Below are positions 14,451-23,847 of a stretch of DNA of 28,205 nucleotides, one piece after another. Made by a program: the position numbers and the translations under genes. The notes beneath the pieces are model-generated. The model made no database searches. It saw only the letters and a list, made by a program, of their open reading frames with translations, and was not told where the DNA came from. Each line of letters starts with the position of its first letter. Position 1 is the stretch's first letter. Origin of the DNA: CAZUDI01 sp964618975 (lineage in GTDB: Bacteria; Desulfobacterota; Desulfomonilia; UBA1062); contig CAZUDI010000048.1 in the NCBI GenBank assembly GCA_964618975.1, forward strand, positions 1 to 28,205. The letters run 5' to 3'.

Positions 14451-15695
14451 ATGGAGAAGGTTATGGGGGCCTTGGTGGGGATGGGGATGGCCGAGGCGTG
14501 GGCCGTTTTGATTTTTGAGATGCTGGGCGTGACGCTTATGCTGGTGATGGCCTATGGGGCGGATCTGCTGGCCAGGCTCCTGCTCCGCAAGGGGATGGAG
14601 CGTCTGGTGCAGAAGACCCGCACGCGCTGGGACGATGTGCTCGTGGAACATTACTTTTTCCGCCGGCTGGCCCACCTCGCCCCGGCCATGGTCATCTATC
14701 TCGGGGCCCCGGCGGTGTTCCGCTTGCATGCCCCGGGGATCGTCATCACGCAGAGGATCGCGCTGATCTACCTGCTCATGGCGGGCCTGCTCGTGCTCTA
14801 TGCCCTGCTGGATGCCCTGGTGGACATCTACCGCGGCCAGGACCTGCCCCACAAGGGCTCCATCAAGGCCTTCATGCAGGTGATCAAGCTTGTCGTGACC
14901 TTCTTCGTCGGCATCACGGTGCTTTCCACCCTCATCGGCAAGTCGCCGGCCTTCTTCCTGGGCTCGTTGGGGGCCATGACCGCCGTTTTGATGCTGATCT
15001 TCCGGGATTCCATCCTGGGCTTTGTGGCCGGCATCCAGATGTCCACCAACCAGATGGTGCAGATCGGCGACTGGATCGAGATGCCCAAGTACGGTGCGGA
15101 CGGGGATGTCATTGACATCTCGCTCACCACCGTGAAGGTGCAGAACTGGGACAAGACTATCAGCACCATCCCCGCCTATGCCATGGTCTCCGATTCCTTC
15201 AAGAACTGGAGCGGCATGACCCGCTCCGGGGGGCGCCGGATCAAGCGGGCCGTGTACATCGACATGACGAGCATCACCTTCCTGGATGAGCCGATGATGG
15301 ATCGTTTCCGCCGCATCGCGTACCTGAAGCCCTATATGGAGACCATCCTCCCGGAGCTGGAGCAGGCCAACCATGTGGAAGACCTCTCCGAGCCGCTGAA
15401 CTTGAGAAGGCTCACGAACATCGGGGTGTTCCGCGTCTATGTCGCGGCCTACCTGCGGGAACACCCCAAGATTCACGACAGCATGACCTTTCTCGTGCGC
15501 CACCTGCCGCCGACGGATCACGGTCTGCCCATCGAGATCTATGTCTTCAGCAACGATCAGGTGTGGGCCAACTATGAGGCCCTGCAGGCGGATATCTTCG
15601 ACCATATCCTGGCGATCATTCCCGAGTTCGGGCTGCGGGTCTTCCAGAACCCGACCGGCGCGGATTTCAGGCCGCTCGCCGCGCGGGCATCCTAG
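14451..15695 (+). CDS. ybdG: MscS-family mechanosensitive channel, YbdG/MscM type
   Basis: Encodes 414 residues, the size of E. coli YbdG. Hydrophobic segments lie at about 15-40, 75-95, 105-125, 142-160 and 164-188. The last, GSLGAMTAVLMLIFRDSI, is the pore-lining helix typical of MscS channels. It is followed by the beta domain QMVQIGDWIEMPKYGADGDV and ISLTTVKVQNWDKTISTIP. Such inner-membrane channels open on hypo-osmotic shock. AGGGGAAGATT precedes ATG 14451. The 15696-15836 spacer follows. Confidence 0.92.
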   Translation: MEKVMGALVGMGMAEAWAVLIFEMLGVTLMLVMAYGADLLARLLLRKGMERLVQKTRTRWDDVLVEHYFFRRLAHLAPAMVIYLGAPAVFRLHAPGIVITQRIALIYLLMAGLLVLYALLDALVDIYRGQDLPHKGSIKAFMQVIKLVVTFFVGITVLSTLIGKSPAFFLGSLGAMTAVLMLIFRDSILGFVAGIQMSTNQMVQIGDWIEMPKYGADGDVIDISLTTVKVQNWDKTISTIPAYAMVSDSFKNWSGMTRSGGRRIKRAVYIDMTSITFLDEPMMDRFRRIAYLKPYMETILPELEQANHVEDLSEPLNLRRLTNIGVFRVYVAAYLREHPKIHDSMTFLVRHLPPTDHGLPIEIYVFSNDQVWANYEALQADIFDHILAIIPEFGLRVFQNPTGADFRPLAARAS

Positions 15696-15774
15696 GGAAA
15701 CCTAGGACCAGAGTCCCCGTCTCGAAGCGGCCAGCAGGAAGGGTATGAGATTCACAATGATTGAAGATGGGGGC

Positions 15775-15802
15775 TTGCATGGAGATCCCCCCATGGTATT
15801 CT
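15775..15802 (+). promoter_or_regulatory. Candidate promoter of the DUF2914 gene
   Basis: TTGCAT (15775-15780), 16-nt spacer, TATTCT (15797-15802), 34 nt before the start codon at 15837, which has GGGAGGA in front. Confidence 0.5.
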
Positions 15803-15836
15803 CTGACCAGAGGAACTCAACCTGCGGGAGGACGAT

Positions 15837-16256
15837 ATGAGACAAGTCGGGCATAGGGGAATGCTGATCATCATGGTACTGGTGTGGATGGCGTCGGGGA
15901 CGTGCCTGCATGCGGAAGGCGAGGCGGGCGTCCAGGTCGCCTCCGGGGGGGTCGGTCTGGAGGTGATGGACCGGGAACTCGTCGGGGCTGGCGAGGCCTT
16001 CACCGCGAAAGTGGGACAGCTCTACTGCCTCACGCGTATCACCGGGGCCGAAACACCCACCACGGTGAGTCATGTGTGGATCTACAATGACGAGGAGCGT
16101 GCCCGGGTGGTCCTGCCGGTGAGATCGAAGAGCTGGCGCACCTACAGCTCCAAGCGCATCCAGCCCCTTGAGGTCGGCCGCTGGCGGGTGGAGGTGCGCG
16201 ACGCCCAGGAGAGGGTCCTCGAAAGTTTTGCCTTCGATATCGTCAGCGAGGACTGA
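15837..16256 (+). CDS. Exported DUF2914 family protein
   Basis: Encodes 139 residues. Residues 1-~26 are a signal peptide (basic start, hydrophobic core GMLIIMVLVWMASGTC, cut near HAEG). The rest is the DUF2914 domain: LYCLTRITGAETP, VSHVWIYNDEERARVVLPV, SWRTYSSKRI and GRWRVEVRDAQERVLESF. The domain occurs in secreted or membrane proteins of proteobacteria, with no established function. GGGAGGACGAT precedes ATG 15837. It appears to be a single-gene unit. Confidence 0.88.
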   Translation: MRQVGHRGMLIIMVLVWMASGTCLHAEGEAGVQVASGGVGLEVMDRELVGAGEAFTAKVGQLYCLTRITGAETPTTVSHVWIYNDEERARVVLPVRSKSWRTYSSKRIQPLEVGRWRVEVRDAQERVLESFAFDIVSED

Positions 16257-16299
16257 GGATACCGGGCAGACGAGGGTTAATCCACCCCGCGCCTGTCTT

Positions 16300-16390
16300 C
16301 TGATTTAATCCCTTGGGGGTCGCCTCGCGGCTTGCGGTGGCCAGGAGGGGGCAAAGGCTTGCCTTGCCTGGGGCGCATGCCCACGATAGC
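16300..16390 (+). repeat. Dispersed intergenic repeat, copy B
   Basis: Contains GGGGGTCGCC, CGGCTTGCGGTGG, then GGGGGCAAAGGCTTGCCTTG and CGCATGCCCACGAT, in the same order as copy A. It opens the 581-bp gene-free space 16257-16837. A second, more decayed unit may begin at 16575 (CTCGCATTCCCTC). No gene is seen between 16257 and 16837. Confidence 0.7.
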
Positions 16391-16595
16391 GGCTTTCCTG
16401 GGTGTATCCGCGCCCGCTGGATGCATGCGCGTCAGCACCTTCGGCCCCCGGGGCGGTCGCGATGGCCCGGAAACCAGGCGGCCGTTCTCCGGTGAGGATT
16501 TCACCCCCCTCTGCGATCGGGAGTGCCTGCAAACGTTCACCCTGAAGCCGGCAGGGAAGATTGATCGCTTTAGCTCGCATTCCCTCTCTCCTGGA

Positions 16596-16637
16596 GGGGT
16601 CCCGGGCCTGCCCGGGTAGGATCATATGATTGACCCC
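16596..16637 (+). other. Possible branched RNA/DNA fold upstream of clpB
   Basis: GGGGT (16596-16600) can pair with ACCCC (16633-16637), enclosing CCCGGG-CCTG-CCCGGG (16601-16616) and the palindrome ATCATATGAT (16621-16630). It may be a decayed repeat unit. It lies upstream of the clpB promoter, so it is not part of the clpB leader. Confidence 0.4.
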
Positions 16638-16763
16638 GAGGGCAGGCGCCCTGACCATATATGCAACTGTTTGAAGACACAGGGCGTTGCTGAGGCCTGA
16701 CCTGCCACGGCTGCCTGTAGGAAGATTCTGCTTGTCGATTGCACCCCACGGGTGGCGCAGTAC

Positions 16764-16792
16764 TTGAAACGCGAAGCCGGTGCACCTAAAAT
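16764..16792 (+). promoter_or_regulatory. clpB promoter, sigma70-like with a heat-shock-like -35
   Basis: TTGAAA (16764-16769), 17-nt spacer, TAAAAT (16787-16792). The -35 reads CTTGAAA with its preceding C, which is also the sigma32 -35 consensus; the -10 lacks a good CCCCATNT. A leader of ~40 nt with AAGGGGG precedes ATG 16838. Confidence 0.65.
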
Positions 16793-16837
16793 AAAAACGA
16801 GAAGATAGATAAGGGAGTCAAGGGGGTTACAGACCAG

Positions 16838-19483
<2,646 letters not shown>

Positions 19484-19516
19484 GGGAAGGCCCCCCGGGG
19501 CCACCGTGAGAAGACC

Positions 19517-19565
19517 TGCATTTCCAGATGCATTTGTCCCCTCGGGGAACCTTTTCGGGAGACAA
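19517..19565. terminator. Two hairpins between clpB and the convergent hydrolase gene
   Basis: TGCAT-TTCCAG-ATGCA (19517-19532) is followed directly by TTGTCCC (19534-19540) pairing with GGGAGACAA (19557-19565) with one bulged A. They fill the 89-bp space between converging genes and probably stop transcription both ways. Confidence 0.55.
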
Positions 19566-19572
19566 GTGGGGG

Positions 19573-20316
19573 CTAGGCTTCCAGGAACTGGCGGATGGCA
19601 TCCCGGTAATGGAAAGACAGGGGGGAGACCTCCGCCCCCAGATGCCCAACGCCTTCGAGGATCTCGATGAGCTTGGGTTCCCGGGCACAGGCGTACATCG
19701 CGAGTGAATGGTGATAGGGTACGACCTCGTCGTGCGTGCCGTGGATGAAAAGCTTGGGCACCGGGCTCAGCGGCAGGGTGTCCAGCGCCGAGAGTCCTTC
19801 GTGGGGCACGGTGCAGGGGATGTGGGGGTAGTGCTGGGAGAAGAGGTCGTAAAAGGAGGTAAGCCCGGCCTCCAGGATGGCCCCCTTGAGCAGGGGGAAG
19901 TCCGGCAGGATCCTTGCCAGGGTATAGGCCCCCATGGACTGGCCGAAGCCGAAGAGCACTTCCCCGAATTCATCCGGGCGGGCCAGGATGTGCCGCAGGA
20001 CGGCCGCGGCATCCAGCTGGATGCCGGCAAGCGTCGGGAGGCCGGGGGTATGACCGTAACCGCGGTAATCGAAGGTCACAAGCGTATACCCCAGATCGAG
20101 GAGAAAGAGGACGCCTACGATGTGCGAGGTCATGTTCTCGGCGTTCCCGTGCAGGTGCACGACGGTCCCCCGTCGCTGCGGTGCCTGGGGCGACTCGACC
20201 ACCCAGGCATGAATACGCTGGTCGATCCGCATTGCCCGTTTGCGGTAGCCCCTCTGCTCGGGATCGAAGTACACCACCGCATCCGGGTAGAAGCAATTTT
20301 CCTCCGTGATGACCAT
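19573..20316 (-). CDS. Alpha/beta hydrolase (serine hydrolase, BEM46/YfhR-like)
   Basis: Encodes 247 residues. The oxyanion region is VVHLHGNAENM (~50-60). The nucleophile elbow is FGQSMGAY (GXSXG, ~127), the acid is Asp in HGTHDEVVPY, and the catalytic His is in EGVGHLGAE, so the triad is complete. FDYRGYGHTPG is typical of the BEM46/YfhR-like group. Substrate unknown, probably an ester or acyl group. ATG 20316 is chosen; a GTG codon sits directly before it at 20319. There is no Shine-Dalgarno, and a -10 box ends 8 nt upstream, so the mRNA is probably leaderless. Confidence 0.88.
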   Translation of the reverse strand: MVITEENCFYPDAVVYFDPEQRGYRKRAMRIDQRIHAWVVESPQAPQRRGTVVHLHGNAENMTSHIVGVLFLLDLGYTLVTFDYRGYGHTPGLPTLAGIQLDAAAVLRHILARPDEFGEVLFGFGQSMGAYTLARILPDFPLLKGAILEAGLTSFYDLFSQHYPHIPCTVPHEGLSALDTLPLSPVPKLFIHGTHDEVVPYHHSLAMYACAREPKLIEILEGVGHLGAEVSPLSFHYRDAIRQFLEA

Positions 20317-20324
20317 CACGGTGC

Positions 20325-20353
20325 AGTATAGGGTATCGCCGAGCAGCAGGCAA
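20325..20353 (-). promoter_or_regulatory. Promoter of the alpha/beta hydrolase gene (leaderless arrangement)
   Basis: On the minus strand TTGCCT (20353-20348), exact 17-nt spacer, TATACT (20330-20325). Transcription should begin at about 20318-20316, that is at the start codon. Confidence 0.65.
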
Positions 20354-20357
20354 GGGC

Positions 20358-20512
20358 GGGTTTAACCGCCTGAGGGTCGCATTCCCCGCTGCTTGCAGCG
20401 GCATGGTGGGTCGCTTGTCCCGGGGGTCATATCCATGATTCGCTTTTGCCCGCATTCCCTCGCCGCTTGGGGTGACGAGGGGGGATGTCCCGGGGTACAT
20501 ACCCTGATTTGC
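20358..20512 (+). repeat. Dispersed intergenic repeat, copy C (two tandem units)
   Basis: Unit 1 reads GGTTTAACCGCCTGAGGGTC then GCATTCCCCGCTGCTTGCAG and ends GGGGGTCATATCCATGATT (20440). Unit 2 (20449-20512) reads CCCGCATTCCCTCGCCGCTT and ends GGGGTACATACCCTGATTT. The hairpin of unit 1 (CGCTGCTTGCAGCG) has a compensating base-pair change against copy A. No gene is seen in 20320-20770. Confidence 0.75.
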
Positions 20513-20657
20513 GAACGGCCGGATTCTCCCAGTGGGGCCCCATAAGTCACTGCTGCCGGCCGCAAAGGCCGCGTTTAAGCGCAGGCGGGCAGGGCCTGCC
20601 GGGGGGGCGTCCCCGAGTTGCAGGTGATTCACTCTCCTCGATACACGGGGGATGAGT

Positions 20658-20700
20658 CCTCTGCAAGGTGACGGAACCACCGTCTTGCCAAAGACAGAGG
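20658..20700 (+). promoter_or_regulatory. Structured hairpin / promoter zone upstream of the SAM hydroxide adenosyltransferase gene
   Basis: CCTCTG (20658-20663) pairs with CAGAGG (20695-20700), enclosing CAA / TTG and GACGG-AACCA-CCGTC (20670-20684). A weak promoter TTGCCA (20685-20690), 16-nt spacer, TGC-TAATGT (20707-20712) overlaps its right arm. If that promoter is used the hairpin is an operator-like DNA element; if transcription starts further upstream it would be leader RNA. Confidence 0.4.
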
Positions 20701-20770
20701 ATATGCTAATGTTGTCTCGTGAACGGGCCGGCCGCGGAAGATGGCCGGGTTGAAGGGGGAGGGCAGAAGC

Positions 20771-21550
20771 ATGCCGGACAACGGAACTCAAGGCTGGGAC
20801 AGGGGGTCCGGAAAGGATTCCCCGCCTGTGATAACGTTCACCTCGGACTTCGGCCGCATCGATTCCTATGTGGCCCAGGTCAAGGGCGTCATCCTGTCGG
20901 GCTGCCCTGCGGCACACATCGTCGATATCTCGCATGAGCTGGCCCCGTTTCAGGTCCTCTCGGGGGCCTGGCTGCTGCATACGGTCGCGGCCTGGTTCCC
21001 GGCCGGGACGATTCATCTCGCAGTGGTGGACCCCGGCGTGGGAACCTCGCGGGGTACGCTCGTCCTGAAGAAGGCGGGCAGCCTCTTCGTCGGGCCGGAT
21101 AACGGGATTTTCTCCTTTCTCTATCCGGCCGATGAGGTCAGACGGGTGGACTGGCGTCCGGAAACCCCGATTACGCCCACCTTCCACGGGCGGGATCTCT
21201 TTGCCCCGCTCGTGGTCAGGCTTTTCGAAGGCCTTACCCTCGAGGAACTCGGTCCGCGTGAGGACTCCCCGGTCATCCTGGACATCACCCGCCCCCAGGT
21301 GGTGCATATCGACACCTTCGGGAACGTCATCACGAACATCGACGGACGGGCGCTGACAGAAGGGACCCGTTTGCGGGTTGTGGGGACAGAGATCGGGGGC
21401 GTGGTGCGCACCTTCGCCGAGATACCGCCGGAAGGCCTGGGCCTGCTCTGCGGCAGCGCCGGGACGGTGGAGGTTGCCGGGAACCGGACCAGTGCCGCTG
21501 TCAGACTGGCGGTCTCTCCCGGGCAGCCTGTCGAGCTAATCCCGGCCTGA
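20771..21550 (+). CDS. SAM hydroxide adenosyltransferase (DUF62 / SAM hydrolase)
   Basis: Encodes 259 residues. This family hydrolyses S-adenosylmethionine to adenosine and methionine. Family blocks are visible: ITFTSDFG near 21-28 with D and VKGVI following, VVDPGVGTSR, VGPDNGIFS, TFHGRDLFAP and VHIDTFGNVITNID. The Asp-Arg-His triad known for the family is present (Asp and Arg seven residues apart in the second block, His in TFHGRD). ATG 20771 is preferred over in-frame ATG 20741 because GGGGGAGGG lies ~9 nt before it. Its 3' end overlaps the convergent YbhN-type gene by 15 bp. Confidence 0.92.
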   Translation: MPDNGTQGWDRGSGKDSPPVITFTSDFGRIDSYVAQVKGVILSGCPAAHIVDISHELAPFQVLSGAWLLHTVAAWFPAGTIHLAVVDPGVGTSRGTLVLKKAGSLFVGPDNGIFSFLYPADEVRRVDWRPETPITPTFHGRDLFAPLVVRLFEGLTLEELGPREDSPVILDITRPQVVHIDTFGNVITNIDGRALTEGTRLRVVGTEIGGVVRTFAEIPPEGLGLLCGSAGTVEVAGNRTSAAVRLAVSPGQPVELIPA

Positions 21551-22573
21551 AAACCTTCCCAGCACCCTGTTGGGATCGATGGACCCGATGGTCAGAAGCG
21601 CGCCGATGCCGACACCAATGAAGGTGATAAAGATCCGCCACAGCACGACGGTGATGCCGATGAGATGCCGCGGGATGAATCCGGCGAATAACAGGGCGAA
21701 GCCCCCTTCCGCAATGCCGCTGCCCCCCGGGGTGGGGGCGAAATAGAGCATGGGCATGAGAATGACCTGGGCCTGAAAGGCCTCGAAGAACGAGGCGGCA
21801 AAGCCCAGACCATGGATGATCACCGGGGCCATAACGAACTGGACGACCATGAAAACCATGGTCACCAGAAGTGAGAGGAGGAAGCCGGGAGCCCCCTTGT
21901 GCAGGTAGAATTGCAGGGCCTTCGAATAATCATTGGCCACCTCGTGGACATAGTCGTCCACCTCCTGGCGCACCACCACACCGCGCCGGTGCAGATGCTC
22001 CATGACCCGGTCAATGGCCCAGTGGGTCTGCCGAGGGAAGAGATAGACGAACAGAAAACAGGCACTCAGGAACAGGTAGAAGATAACCACGTAATAGTAA
22101 ACGTAAACCATGACCCGGTTGGAGGAGAGGTCCCGGTTGAGGACGAGGACCAGCACCCCCCCCATGGCCAACACCCCCATGGTGGAGATGCGTTTGATGA
22201 CATCCACGGAGATCGCCTGGCCCAGCGCCAGCCCGTTGCGGTTGAGCAGGTACATCTCGGCCGGCATCATGCCGGACTGTAGCGGGGTGATGGCCCCGAA
22301 GAAGCGGCCAATGAACATGATCTTCATGGCCGGCAACAGGGCGAGACGGTGCCCCAGGGATTGGCTGAGGATCACGGTCCTCAGGGCATCGAAAACGAAC
22401 ATGACTGCGGTGAGCAGACCCAGGATAATGATCTGACGCCAGCCCATTAAGCCAAGGGCCTCCCAGGTCTGCGTAGTGGATGAGGCCAGAAGGACAACCG
22501 CAATGGTGATGCCGCTGATGAGGAAGAAGGCCAGCAGACGTCTTCCCTGGGAAATCATTTTGTTTCTGGACAT
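21536..22573 (-). CDS. YbhN/UPF0104-type membrane protein (lysylphosphatidylglycerol synthase TM-like)
   Basis: Encodes 345 residues with about eight hydrophobic helices. Family motifs are FIGRFFGAITPLQSGMMPAE (near 88-107), corresponding to the N-x-TPGRxGGE region of the LPG synthase transmembrane family, and FAPTPGGSGIAEGGFALLF near 280-298. The Arg-rich start (MSRNKMISQGRR) fits a cytoplasmic N-terminus. Members act as lipid transporters or flippase-like proteins; there is no soluble synthase domain here. ATG 22573 lies 6 nt after TATTAA with no Shine-Dalgarno, suggesting a leaderless mRNA. Confidence 0.88.
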   Translation of the reverse strand: MSRNKMISQGRRLLAFFLISGITIAVVLLASSTTQTWEALGLMGWRQIIILGLLTAVMFVFDALRTVILSQSLGHRLALLPAMKIMFIGRFFGAITPLQSGMMPAEMYLLNRNGLALGQAISVDVIKRISTMGVLAMGGVLVLVLNRDLSSNRVMVYVYYYVVIFYLFLSACFLFVYLFPRQTHWAIDRVMEHLHRRGVVVRQEVDDYVHEVANDYSKALQFYLHKGAPGFLLSLLVTMVFMVVQFVMAPVIIHGLGFAASFFEAFQAQVILMPMLYFAPTPGGSGIAEGGFALLFAGFIPRHLIGITVVLWRIFITFIGVGIGALLTIGSIDPNRVLGRFSGRD

Positions 22574-22579
22574 ATGGAA

Positions 22580-22608
22580 TTAATACCAGACCCTTACCCG
22601 GCTTACAA
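22580..22608 (-). promoter_or_regulatory. Candidate promoter of the YbhN-type gene (leaderless arrangement)
   Basis: On the minus strand TTGTAA (22608-22603), 17-nt spacer, TATTAA (22585-22580), then 6 nt to the start codon. The -35 overlaps one arm of the inverted repeat at 22605-22644. Confidence 0.5.
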
Positions 22609-22644
22609 GCGCCCGGACCGCGCGGCAGGTATCCGGGCGCTTGT
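22605..22644. terminator. 13-bp perfect inverted repeat between yggS and the YbhN-type gene
   Basis: ACAAGCGCCCGGA (22605-22617) is the exact complement of TCCGGGCGCTTGT (22632-22644), loop 14 nt. It may stop yggS transcription on the minus strand or act as an operator over the -35 of the next gene. No T run follows. Confidence 0.6.
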
Positions 22645-22649
22645 GCCAA

Positions 22650-22735
22650 GCTGTCAGGGGCATGAACCCCAGGGCAAGCTTATGACCCTGCTTTCCGCCG
22701 CAAGCGGCGGGGAATTCGACCCTCAGGCCATTAAA
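22650..22735 (-). repeat. Dispersed intergenic repeat, copy D (minus orientation)
   Basis: On the minus strand it reads TTTAATGGCCTGAGGGTCGA, ATTCCCCGCCGCTTGCGGCG, AGCTTGCCCTGGGGTTCATG. This is the cleanest copy: CCGCCG-CTTG-CGGCGG is a perfect six-pair hairpin with a CUUG tetraloop. The 22574-22828 space has no gene. Confidence 0.78.
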
Positions 22736-22828
22736 AGACTATCGAATGGTTAGTGGCAGGTATCGGGAGGTATGCAGGCTGTCTCCTGGGTGGTTCGGGT
22801 TGCTGCGCCCCGGAGGGACGGATTCCCC

Positions 22829-23488
22829 CTACAGGCGCGGACCGAAGATCAGCGTGCCGATACGTATCATGGTGGCGCCCTCTTCGATGGCGATGCGGTA
22901 GGATTCGCTCATGCCCATGGAGAGGTGCAGCATCTCAACACCGGGAATAGCGGTTTTCTTGAGTTCGTCGAATAACGATCTGGTGGCGTGAAAATAGGGC
23001 CTGAGGCCTTGAGGGTCGTCAAGAAAGGGGCCCATGGTCATGAGCCCCTGCACCCGCAGATGCTCGAGGGTGCCGATCTGTCGTATGAGCGAGGGCACGT
23101 CTTGTGGCATGACCCCGGATTTCTGTGCCTCGCGGGCACTGTTGACCTCGATGAGCACGGGCATGCACTTTCCGTGATCGTGGGCCTGCTTCTCGATCAT
23201 CTGCGCCAGCCCGATCGAATCCACCGTCTCGATCATATCGAAGAGGGGTACGACCTGCCGCACCTTGTTTTTCTGAATGTGTCCGATGAAGTGCCATTGA
23301 GCGCGGGCGTCCACCTCTGGCATCACCCGGCGGGCATCCTGCAGGTAGTTCTCGCCGATGATGGTGATGCCGGCATCGATCACCTCCTGAATCTCCTCGA
23401 ACGTCCTGGTCTTGGCCGCAGCCACCACCTGGACCTGATCCGGGATTTCATGCAGGATTTTTTTGACGTTCTCGGTGATAACGCCCAT
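22829..23488 (-). CDS. yggS: YggS/PROSC-family pyridoxal-phosphate homeostasis protein
   Basis: Encodes 219 residues, family length. The PLP-binding lysine lies in VVAAAKTR (K26). IGENYLQDA, WHFIGHIQKNKVR, LIEVNSAREAQKSGV, GLMTMGPF, LSMGMSESYRIAIEEGATMIR and IGTLIFGPR are all family blocks. The protein is a cytoplasmic PLP-binding TIM barrel that keeps B6 vitamers and amino-acid pools in balance. AGGGAT precedes ATG 23488. The typical neighbours (proC, yggT) are absent here. Confidence 0.95.
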   Translation of the reverse strand: MGVITENVKKILHEIPDQVQVVAAAKTRTFEEIQEVIDAGITIIGENYLQDARRVMPEVDARAQWHFIGHIQKNKVRQVVPLFDMIETVDSIGLAQMIEKQAHDHGKCMPVLIEVNSAREAQKSGVMPQDVPSLIRQIGTLEHLRVQGLMTMGPFLDDPQGLRPYFHATRSLFDELKKTAIPGVEMLHLSMGMSESYRIAIEEGATMIRIGTLIFGPRL

Positions 23489-23513
23489 GCTTCATCCCTA
23501 GTCCTGAAGGCTT

Positions 23514-23542
23514 GCACTTGTCAACCTGCAAAGGTTAAGTGC
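23514..23542. other. Bulged 11-pair hairpin upstream of yggS
   Basis: GCACTT (23514-23519), 3-nt bulge, AACCT-GCAA-AGGTT (23523-23536), AAGTGC (23537-23542). It lies 26 nt before the yggS start, so on the minus strand it may fold in the leader. The rest of 23489-23847 has no gene. A very AT-rich block occupies ~23640-23745, and a partial trace of the repeat family (CCCCGGGGTTCATCCCCATG) lies at ~23570. Confidence 0.5.
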
Positions 23543-23817
23543 GATCAGGGGGAGGTGGTCCTCAATTCAGGCCCCGGGGTTCATCCCCATGATGAAAGCC
23601 TTCTGATAAAATCTGTATCGCACGAGAAAGTGGCAGCCTGGGGAATCTAACAGGCATATTTGCAATCAATATGACAATATAAAACATATAATATCAATTT
23701 AAAAAATAAATATCTTGTAATATATGACCATGAGAATGACAGTTATTATGGACAGCACTCATAGCCGGTGTACGGCGATCATCCTGGAGGGAATCCCGGG
23801 GGAGAAGGGGGGCCGGG

Positions 23818-23843
23818 CCCCCGGATTTGCGGGAGCCCGGGGG
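23818..23843 (-). terminator. Hairpin after the CoA-transferase operon
   Basis: CCCCCGG (23818-23824) pairs with CCGGGGG (23837-23843), starting 4 nt past the stop codon of the beta-subunit gene. A competing GGGGGCC/GGCCCCC fold lies beside it. No T run on the minus strand. Confidence 0.5.
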
Positions 23844-23847
23844 TGAA

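Noticed and set aside
14244..15605. 453-codon minus-strand frame opposite the mechanosensitive channel
   Set aside because: Shadow of the channel gene; composition (His/Asp/Gly-rich) is typical of an antisense frame and it runs through repeat copy A.
20641..20700. Hammerhead ribozyme (GGATGAGTCC core-like string)
   Set aside because: The CUGANGA and GAAA core elements are not both present and the stems are in the wrong order.
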